Source: Tubulanus polymorphus (taxonomy: Eukaryota; Nemertea; Palaeonemertea; Tubulaniformes; Tubulanidae). From it: DNA of 64,000 bases. Shown in pieces: positions 55,793 to 64,000 of this stretch. Made by a program: the position numbers and the translations under genes. Location of the stretch: assembly GCF_964204645.1 (NCBI RefSeq), contig NC_134025.1, positions 24,334,001-24,398,000 on the forward strand. The letters run 5' to 3'. The notes beneath the pieces were generated by a model that made no database searches, was not told where the DNA came from, and saw only the letters and a program-made list of their open reading frames with translations. Position 1 is the stretch's first letter. Every line of letters starts with the position of its first letter.

Positions 55793-57336
55793 TTAGTCAC
55801 AATTATTAACATCACTGGAGACACATGAAATGATAGGTTTTATAAAACAACGTCTGAAATCTTTCTCAGACATTGTCTGAAAAACAACCGTTTCGAAATT
55901 ATCACAAACGAAATGATTCGCATGAAAATTAGCGCTGGTGATCAACACTTCGGCTTTATCGTCTTTCACACCAGCGATGAACTTACAATGAAATCGCTCG
56001 ATTGGATAGATAATTTTCGAAAAAAAATGATACTCGATGTGTACTTGTTTATTAGGCAAGTACTCGTCTAGCAGCTCTTTTTTCAGCTGATGAATGGATT
56101 TCGGATCATCGCACTTCTTTCGCACGTACATCGCCTCCAGTTCACCGGCGTTCACGTTGTTTCGGTTTGTCAGTAAAATATCGGCCACGTTCATCAAACG
56201 ATCCTTATCCAAAAAAGGAGTGACGATGAATGTCTTATATCCCTGACCGATCCATTTGTTCAACAGCGCCCGCCAAAGGGGATAGATGTATTTTTGTCCG
56301 TTTTTCACGCAACAATTCCTCAGCATTCTGAGCTCGTCTTTCAACTGTCCGGCAGTCAACTGAAAGAGATTTTACGGTAACAAACTTAAGAAAATCCAGA
56401 TTTTGATAACTCATATATCTCTTTAACGCAGTTCTCCAGTACGAATGGAAAATTTGAGTGAACAAATCAAAATCCAAATGAACGTGCACAATTCTTTATT
56501 GAGACTTCTCATAAACCAGGGGACAGTTGCTCAAAGGCTGTTTTGAGTTAAACAGTGGATAGTTGACATAGTGACAATTAAGAATTCATTGTTACTATGG
56601 TATTCATCTACTGGTAAGGAAAACCAACTTTCGAGCAATTGGCCCCTGATGTGTAACTACTTATAGCGCTTACCATATCAAGATTAAGTGATTCCATACA
56701 ATTGACAATATCATCAATAGATACTGGTAATGTTTCAGCAGTTGCCGGTGGAGCTGGAGGTATTTCTTTTTCTGAATCTTAAAGAAATAAATGTTCAACA
56801 TTATACACTGGTAACTTCACGCTTTGAGTCCAATTTAGAATCTGAGTTTTGAGAAAAATACCTTTCTGTTCATGAATATTCACGTTGAAAGAAGCTCCTG
56901 GAACATATGCCGATATAATTTCATCAGCACCATTATTTATGGGATAAGACATCGGCTTCACTGGATTCAAAGGACAAGGAGCATCATATCGTTCTAACAG
57001 TTCCAGAAATCGTCTTCGAAACCAATCCAATATGAATTGACCTTGGATCATAATTGTTCCTTTTTTCATGTACACTGTAATCGTAACATCTTCAGCTTTC
57101 AAAATCAATTTTTCAACTCCGACGTGGTCTTTGTGTTTTTTATATGGATATCGACTGGCTGGGAAATTGTTGGCATGCTGTAAGACTTTCACCCACAAAA
57201 TAGCCAGCACAGTGGAGCCGCATTTCGACGAATGCTTCACTGAAATACAGGTCTGTTTCACCTCAAGGAACACTTTCTCCGCCGATTTTGCAGAGACAAA
57301 CTTTTGAATTTCATACTCAATCGACTCGAAATCCAT
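55793..57336 (-). CDS. Uncharacterised protein with C-terminal PLD-like (single HKD) domain
   Basis: Exons in order: 56862-57336, 56674-56777, 55793-56359; 1,146 nt, 381 residues. The first donor (AAAG before GTATTT) was chosen because it alone restores phase to the second exon. N-terminal part (about 1-140) is unfamiliar: KVFLEVKQTCISVKHSS, then VTITVYMKKGTIMIQG and FILDWFRRRF. A Pro/Ala-rich bridge (about 160-190) leads to an alpha/beta domain (YKTFIVTPFLDKDRL) and FHCKFIAG with ITSANFHANHF: a His-x-Lys with a downstream Ser/Asn as in phospholipase D superfamily HKD motifs. Only one HKD is visible, so activity would need dimerisation as in bacterial Nuc or PLD6. Substrate unknown. Confidence 0.75.
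56519..56646. mobile_element. MITE family A, copy 3
   Basis: Terminal inverted repeats GGGGACAGTTGCTCAAA and TTTCGAGCAATTGGCCCC bound a core with CAGTGGATAGTTGACATAGT. Lies in intron 2 of the PLD-like gene. It is the most complete of the three copies. Confidence 0.75.
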
Positions 57337-57775
57337 GTTGTTTCAGTTGGAATGGGCTAAAAAGCGGAATAAAATACATTTAAATTCGATTTGTAGTAGG
57401 TTTTATTTAAAATTTGTTGAAAATGTTCAGCAGTTCACAATGTTCAGCAGCAGTTCACGACACAATTAACTTCCAGAAATCAGTGTGCTCTTAATTAACT
57501 ATCACCATCTTTTACTGGGTGCAATCAATGAGATTAAATGGTCGAAACTTACTTCATTCGGCTATTTTTCTTTTCAAAACCAAGCACTCGGCACGGCATT
57601 TGTTTTGGTTGGTTACATGACAAAAAGGTTGGCTCCGAGACTGCGCGCTAGTGGCAACCAGTCTATTAGACGTTTTGACTGCGGCCGGAACCGGGGCCGA
57701 GTCCGTATTTCAGATGGTACCAATTTCAAAAAGGCAGAATCGAGAAATTATAGGAACTGACGTGAATAAAACAAG
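57337..57775. promoter_or_regulatory. Bidirectional upstream region (PLD-like gene / coiled-coil gene)
   Basis: 439 bp between divergent start codons. A more GC-rich patch near 57630-57710 (GCGCGC, CGGCCGG, GGGGCCG) may be the promoter core. No TATA box seen. Confidence 0.45.
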
Positions 57776-59514
57776 ATGTCTTCTGTATCAACAAATACTG
57801 AAGAAAGCTGTAGTGATGTAACATTAGTAAAAACCGAGAAACAAAAAAATAATGTTGTATTGGTCGCTAAGAAAGACAACAAAATGAACAATAATCAAAA
57901 AGTATCATCAAAAATTACTCGGACGTTCAATGATCCGCTCAAAAAGGTTACGGTTACAAAAACTGCAAGCGCCACAAATGTGTCATCAAAACTTCACAGT
58001 CCGAAAAAGCTGGGCGCATTTTCCACTTCGAAAAAGGATCTTGCTTCAGTTGGAAAACGGAAAAGATTCGTCTCAAAGTCCAGTCCTACTATCACACAAT
58101 CACCGAAACGTAACCCGCTGAAAGCGAAATGTCGAATTGACTTCAGTATGAAGCCGGAAATCAAATTCTCAAACCAAAAAACATTTCCTGTTTCGGCAAA
58201 GAAAATCAATGTTAAGCAATCTACAATGGGGTGCGTTTTAACTGTTAGCTAGATTCACTTATTTCGAAGTAATAGCATTTGAAAAAAGCTTGAGTTCTGC
58301 GTAATTCTTTTCTAGATATTCACAACTTCGCCAAGCTGAGCTTGAACTGAGGCAAAAATATGAAGAACTAGAACTAAAAATGCGGACGACAGAAGAAAAC
58401 CACAAACTAATGGTATCAAATCTTGAAGATGAACTTCGCACATATCAGGTACCGGTATTGTAGACAAGATTGACTGAAATTTGGTAGCTCTTAAAAGTGG
58501 TGTATAGTTGTGAGCTATTAAAGATTTGTTTGCTCCGTGTCATGTGATTCCTGGTCTTCTACTCTAGGGGCAAGTTAAAGATCTTCAAGGTGAAAAGAAC
58601 GAACTTTTGGGTAAGAGAGAGCAGAATTTCAAATTTCGTGATTGAATGATGATTTAGATGGAGAGTATTTAGAAGATTTGCACTATCATTTTATTGTAGA
58701 AACATTATCAATTAAAGATGCTGAATATATAAAAAGTTCAACCGCACTTGGTAAAAAATTGTGAGTGAAAACCTTTGAATCACATGTTGTGTTGTCATTT
58801 TATCTTTATTGTGATTTCGATGAAGCTGAATTTTTTCTGATTCAGAGAAATGTGTGAGAACAGATTGATTGAGCTTCAAATAGACCCTGGTATGGCAGTA
58901 AAGTTAAAATCTGAGCAAAAAACAAACTGCCTCTATGCGTATATTTTATTGATTTTATTTGTTTTAGTTTCATTGAAGAGTTTGAATGTGGAGCAACAGG
59001 AAAAAGAAAATGTTAATGAAATTCGTTTAAAGCAAAAGGTACCGTAGGCGTCATAGTTCCTTTCAATGACTACTCGAGTATAACCACAGCCTCGAATGAG
59101 CCTAGCACCAGATCCTTCACAAATGATGATGATGATGATTTTAATGTTACTGCAAACTCTCCTGGCAATCGATTCATTCATATACACATGTCTTGCTGCT
59201 GCTTTATAGGAACAAGCGAAAGTTCTACTCGATAAGCTGGAATTATTCACTCAGAAGACAAGCTCCTATCTATCATCAGTGGTAGCAGTGAACAAGGTAT
59301 CTTGACATTTAAATATTATGATTTAGAAGATTTCTGGAAATTCATTTGTTTACCATTGAGAATTTATCAATTGTTCGTTTAGGAAACGATTGCTGACGAA
59401 ACATCGGAGATGAACTGCACAGATATAGACGTAAATCAAACTACGACTGATGATAATCATCGTCATGGACAAGTTTTATCAGTAGCTGACACAATTCAAC
59501 AAGAAAATGTTTAG
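57776..59514 (+). CDS. Coiled-coil protein, possibly small kinetochore-associated protein (SKAP/KNSTRN)-like
   Basis: Eight exons with consistent phase: 57776-58230, 58316-58448, 58568-58610, 58700-58760, 58846-58889, 58968-59038, 59210-59296, 59383-59514; 341 residues. The N-terminal 150 residues are basic, Ser/Thr/Lys-rich and probably disordered, with several SP/TP sites (SPKK, SPKR) that could be CDK targets and microtubule- or DNA-binding basic clusters. From about 152 the chain is strongly charged and heptad-like (LRQAELELRQKYEELELK, GQVKDLQGEKNELLE), ending in an acidic tail. KKLEMCENRLIELQIDP resembles the short C-terminal motif of vertebrate SKAP (Cys..LE..GLDP). SKAP links kinetochores to spindle microtubules. 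The family call is weak; the gene structure is firm. AATAAA at 59563-59568. Confidence 0.75.
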
Positions 59515-59562
59515 GACAAATTTTGCATGAATCATTTCTTAATTATATAATTTTTAGTATTT

Positions 59563-59568
59563 AATAAA
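59563..59568 (+). terminator. Polyadenylation signal of the coiled-coil gene
   Basis: AATAAA 49 bp after the stop codon, within TTTAATAAATATTT. The next gene's start codon follows about 320 bp later. Confidence 0.55.
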
Positions 59569-59882
59569 TATTTTTTATTGATCAAGAGATGACCTCAGTT
59601 TTGCTGAATATTCTATTTCGGTTGCAGGCCCGAAAGTAAGTTTTCAAAGGTTTTTCAAGCAGAGGATTTTTTGAGGAATGTGTTGGTTTGTCCTGAAAAC
59701 CACTCAGTTATGTTTTCAGCTGCAACCAACCCAAAAAATCTACAACCACCGACGGTCCGACTTTTAATCCAAAAGAACCGTCCGGGTTATATACTGTTCC
59801 AACTTTTGACGTACCCCATTAAGTATCTACCAGTAACCTTGAACCATCTTTGCCCTACGAACTTTCCAGTGTCGCACTTAAG

Positions 59883-61674
59883 ATGTCCGGAATTTTAAGA
59901 GGAATTTCGAGCCGTGCTCTGCCACTAGTGAGGCTATCTGGCATCCAGAGAGCTAATTTAGTATCCGGACCACCGAAGAATAGGATTTCCTTCCCGGTAA
60001 GATGTTCAGAATTCATGATACAATGCCATTACGTTTTGCTTAGTCTGAGTTTATTCCGCTGGGGAAGCGACTGTACATTTTTTAATTTTAAATAATCACT
60101 TCAGTGATGTTTTGTAAATATTTGTGTATACATGTGTAATAGTTGTCTCTATATATCATGGAAGTGGTTGGAGTCTAAATAAAATCGTAATCGTAAGGTG
60201 GTTTTAACCAAAACCAAAACCATAACAACCCGGAGCGACTGCACTTTGGGTGTCCCTAATCAATCAATGGTTATGTACCTAGCTAGTTAGTTACCTAATC
60301 GTTGGTGGTAAGCTTTTTATAATCGGATGGGCTTATACCAACGTTAGGGATGACAAGGACCAAAACACGGTTGAAAAAAGTAACACTTCAAAAATATACT
60401 TTCTATTCACTTCAGTCCACAATTAATGGCTTAATTCACAAACTAACACAGGTACCTTTCGAAATAATCCAATTCTATGTATGTTTCGAGTGATTAATCA
60501 ACATTATTTTGAGAAATTAATTAATTTCCTTACAAATTTCGCCATTGGCCGCCATTTCTCTGTATTGCACATGTGGCATGATAAGACAAGGGGACCTACA
60601 AGGATTTAGATAAAACTTTCAAGACGAAACGACAATTTTTATTTTTGATGGTTTTCCAACCTATATTTCAAATCTTCGTGTTTTCCATTATAAATAATGA
60701 AATAATTAATTCTGGTAAAAGAAAAATGTGAATAAGTCTTGATTTCTTAATATTTTTCAATTTCGTCGTTTCGCTTCGTTAGTTTGTGCTGTTGTCCTGG
60801 CCTCAGTCCACAGGTGCCAGCACCTCCAGTAATTTTCAAAATGGCAGCTGTTGACTCTACGGAAATTTACTCTCACTTTACGGCCGATTTGCACATGGAT
60901 TAAGATCGTCAGGTGAGGTGTTATAGGTATCAGACAAACTACGAATCTGTTGTGTGTCGATTACAACAAAAATTTGACGGATATCTTAAGAGACAATGAA
61001 ATGCCAGGCAAATTACTCGTCAGTCAAATTGGCTGACGAAGATTTCATACAAAAATGACCTTCCCATTCCTGACTGTGGTTTGTGAAAATATCCGATCGT
61101 GAAACTAAACCACAGACAGGTTACTGACTAGTACCTAGCCTAACCATAACTATAGATAGTGCCACACAGTGGAAAGGTGACCCAAACTGCAGGCAGTTAC
61201 TAGTAGACCGCTGCAGAGCCTGGGCTAGGTAAATAGTCCCTGGTCCAGGCTGGCAGGCCTGGTATTATTTTGAAATTCGTCAGTTATTACCATGGTTTCT
61301 CATTGTTACTATATTGGTTGTTGCCCAGATTGAGGATTTACCCCTAGGAATAACTTTTTGATACTCATTCTAGTTTATATGTCCATGGTCTATGAAACCA
61401 GGCCCGGCCTGCAGTCTTACACCGTGATTTGTTGTTCAACAAATTACATTATCAACGTGAAGTGCGGATATGCATTTTTACTCTAATCCTTTAAATGGCA
61501 TTTGTGTCGCATAGCGGGGAAGCAAGCGACCTAAACCTTAACAAAAACTTTGTATTCATATTCCTTCTTTTATTGCAGGAAAAGGCGGGCGTTGGTATAG
61601 TGATGTCTATATGTGTCGTAGCTCCCGCTGGTTATATTATGATGAATATAGAAAACTACAAGAAGAGAGATTAA
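59883..61674 (+). CDS. COX8: Cytochrome c oxidase subunit 8
   Basis: Smallest nuclear-encoded subunit of complex IV; one transmembrane helix in the inner mitochondrial membrane. Exons 59883-59996 and 61579-61674, phase 0, give 69 residues, the same length as human COX8A. A basic, amphipathic presequence (LRGISSRALPLVRL) is followed by GPPKNRISFPEKAGVG (human PPEGKLG), a hydrophobic helix IVMSICVVAAPAGYIMMNIE-like region, and the C-terminus ENYKKRD (human ETYRRPE). The Pro-Ala-Gly in the helix is shared with the mammalian subunit. ATG 59883 is preferred over an in-frame ATG at 59850 because it starts the targeting peptide. AATAAA at 61967-61972. Confidence 0.92.
60268..60342 (-). repeat. Composite dispersed repeat, copy 2 (second block)
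   Basis: Reverse-complement match to the second block of 43595-43712 (CCTAATCGTTGGTGGTAAGC, GGGCTTATACCAACG), with few differences. Lies in the COX8 intron. Confidence 0.7.
61078..61135 (-). repeat. Composite dispersed repeat, copy 3 (first block)
   Basis: Reverse-complement match to the first block of 43595-43712 (TGTGGTTTGTGAAAATATC, CACAGACAGGTTACTGACT). Also in the COX8 intron, about 740 bp after copy 2. The two halves here may be one element split by an insertion. Confidence 0.7.
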
Positions 61675-64000
61675 TCTACGCTCCGCCCTAAATGGCTTTT
61701 CCTCATGGCTTCATGTACATAGATTTTTTGTGAATATGTTCGAAATTTTCTTCTGTGATCTCACTTCATCTACGAGCTATGGACATGATATGGATTATCA
61801 GTGACTTGTTTCTCAAAATGAATACTTCGAAATTTAGTATAAAACATCTTTCAGATATAGATCAATGTATTGGTACTTTGGATACTCGGAAAATTATAAA
61901 TTTTGTTTGAAAAAGCTTACATGAATAACAACTCTGCAATATGTACAAGACTTCTACTCTTTTCAAAATAAAAGTTAGATATAGTGGTTTTAAATTTCTT
62001 CTTTCTGTCGTGTTTTGGTTTTGATGATTTGTTTTAATTCTCTGGTTATTGATGTGTTCAATGTAGCTGCTGGTTGTGATTTAAGGACTAACCTGTCATT
62101 CGATGTTCGACTATGGCAATCGAGGATTCCACTTATGGCAAGTGAGAATCCACAATGTTCGATAGTGTGCATTCAGACAACAACTTTCGGATTCCTCAGA
62201 TTTAATAAAAATTTATCAATTTCTCATATTATTCTCATATTTCTCATATTATATCTATCATTCCATTCACCATCAGGACAACTAACTAGCTTATTCTAGA
62301 AGCAATCTCTCTTGCATTTATGTAGATTTGACAGAAAATCTTCATTCTGTACTATGATGACAACCAAAATACAATGGACAACGCTTTGAAAATGCGCAGG
62401 TTATCTTTATTTTTCATAAATTATTACAAAGATTTGACAAAACCCATGCACGGCGGGGGGCTGGGGATTTAAAAAGTTTCCCCAAAAGATATGATTATCT
62501 CACAAAATTACAACTCGAGAGTTATTTGAGCATGCTTGTTTATATGATGAAAGAAACAAGTAGAAAAAATAATAGATTTCGCCCAATTGGTCCGATGATT
62601 TAGATAGAGAAATAATCATAGGACAGAAAACTTTCCACCTAGACAAACAATCAACGTGACAGATGAAATAGAAATCTACTACCGGTAAACTTTGATATTC
62701 ATTGACGAAGGCAAGGTTGAAATTGTCATTTTCTGAAGTTGATACTGACCAAGGAGGGGTTTACTGAATCAGTTTTAGATAAACCTGAAAATGTATTATA
62801 GCAATGGTAATAGTATGTACCTTCCCAGTATAAGAAACAAGGAAAATCTCAACATAAATCAACTACAATAATACTCAACATCACCTGTACAAAAACTAAA
62901 ATACAGATACATATATAATATATTATCTATTTACGTAACAAATAAATAATAACAAGATAATAATATAAATAGTGCAATATGCTGGTCCACAAAACAATAA
63001 TAGCAAGAATCACAGGAAGGCATCCATGTAAGACTTCATACTACAAGGTATCATCAATATGGGTACAACCGCATTAACCAATTAATTAGTATTCGCACAC
63101 GAGTAGCTTTTATTTAGCGAAAATTGCTACAGTTACAAGTCACCCATTTTATGAAAGCACCATACTTGGGGTGTTTTAACATTTTATAATTTAAAATATC
63201 AACATAGTCAAACCCACTTAATTTCGGATCAGTTTGATCCGGATATCTTGTATTCACCTATACATAAATGTACATAAATCTTCACGTTTAAACTGGATAT
63301 CTCATAAATGGCGAATTAGTTTCATTGGTCCTAAATGATCCAAAATCAAGCAGATTTAACTGGAGTACCATCTTGTATATCCACAACGGATTAAGAGAAA
63401 CATAACAGTCATAAAATGAACTTATTTGAACAAAATTGGTTTTTGTTCTCGGTCAAAAATCTCATTAAAAAAATATCAGATTCCATTTTCTATAGTTAGC
63501 CTACCTACATGTACAAAATAGACAAAATGGTCAATTAAGTTCTGGAAACCCAGAAGCAGCACAAATCCTTACAGATAAAGAATACTGAAGTTGTGCGTAT
63601 TACAGAAATTAGCTTTCACATGATCTTTTGAAACATATTCTAATGTATGGCACTGCAATACAAGTAATTACTCCAACCTACTGCTACAGGTGCAATTTAG
63701 CAACTACATAAAAACAAAATAACTCTAGTTTATATAAATAAAATGTCTTCCATGATCTTGCATGCAAATATAACGTGACATTAACTTTGTTATTGCCAAT
63801 GCTTAACAACATAAATTACTACACTATGAATACTACGTGCAAACTAGCACCAGTGGATATGTATTACTTGTTATATAGCTTACAAGAGGCAGACCCAGGA
63901 ATATTTTAGGGTAGCAAGGCATCAAGAGCACTAGTCGCTGCCGGCACCAAGAATAATAATGCAAAGCTCCAAAGGCTCGAATGCCTGTGGGAGTGGAAGC
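61675..64000. other. Right-edge region, no gene recognised
   Basis: COX8 3' flank, then about 2 kb of AT-rich DNA. It contains no open frame with family features. It could hold the long 3' UTR of a minus-strand gene entering from the right edge (TTTATT motifs on the plus strand near 62403), but nothing supports this directly. Confidence 0.4.
61967..61972 (+). terminator. COX8: COX8 polyadenylation signal
   Basis: AATAAA about 290 bp after the COX8 stop codon. Confidence 0.5.

Larger units (their letters stand above)
59997..61578. other. COX8: COX8 intron
   Basis: 1.58-kb intron with two blocks of the composite dispersed repeat (60268-60342 and 61078-61135). An isolated 21-codon open frame at 60841 has no family support. 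Nothing else recognised. Confidence 0.6.

Noticed and set aside
57068-57307. Plus-strand frame antisense to the PLD-like gene's first exon
   Set aside because: Shadow of the real minus-strand exon.
60841-60903. 21-codon open frame in the COX8 intron
   Set aside because: Too short, no family match and no splice partner in phase identified.

Overview
The window is animal nuclear DNA. It is AT-rich, its genes are split by many GT-AG introns, and it carries microsatellites and short non-autonomous transposons. Protein matches (ryanodine receptor, ADF/cofilin, NAA30, COA6, COX8) all point to a bilaterian. The ryanodine receptor mixes vertebrate-like and insect-like residues, which fits an invertebrate, possibly a marine lophotrochozoan. 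The sequence alone does not fix the phylum.

Region 1 (1-45,268, minus strand): the 5' part of one ryanodine receptor (RyR) gene. I traced 54 coding exons with matching reading phases, encoding about 2,402 residues. They run from the start codon at 45,268 to an exon at 90-219, where the gene leaves the left edge. The encoded parts are the N-terminal/MIR region, a RIH region, SPRY1, the first pair of RyR repeats, SPRY2, a variable charged linker, SPRY3 and the start of the solenoid. The pore and C-terminus are outside the window. A single-exon rhodopsin-family GPCR (17,031-18,269) lies on the opposite strand inside one RyR intron.

Region 2 (45.3-48.6 kb): no gene found. It holds a roughly 960-bp hAT-like element with GGCGGATCC termini and other short repeats.

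Region 3 (48.7-61.7 kb): a compact cluster of small housekeeping genes. ADF/cofilin (minus) and the NatC catalytic subunit NAA30 (minus) lie in tandem. COA6 (plus, a copper-related complex IV assembly factor) is divergent from NAA30. Next come a minus-strand protein with a PLD-like HKD motif, a divergently arranged plus-strand coiled-coil protein that resembles the kinetochore protein SKAP/KNSTRN, and COX8 (plus, a complex IV subunit). COA6 and COX8 therefore lie about 5 kb apart and serve the same respiratory complex.

Region 4 (61.7-64 kb): AT-rich sequence with no recognised gene.

The least routine signals are these: a 149-bp insertion in a NAA30 intron that begins with a hammerhead-ribozyme-like core and has a 10-bp target-site duplication; a candidate 18-nt RyR microexon; foldback elements at 7.7-8.0 kb and 55.0-55.3 kb; a near-perfect 135-bp palindrome at 34.7 kb; and an apparent excess of the palindromic octamer TACCGGTA. 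Exon boundaries were set by eye from splice consensus, phase and family similarity. No alignment or transcript was available.
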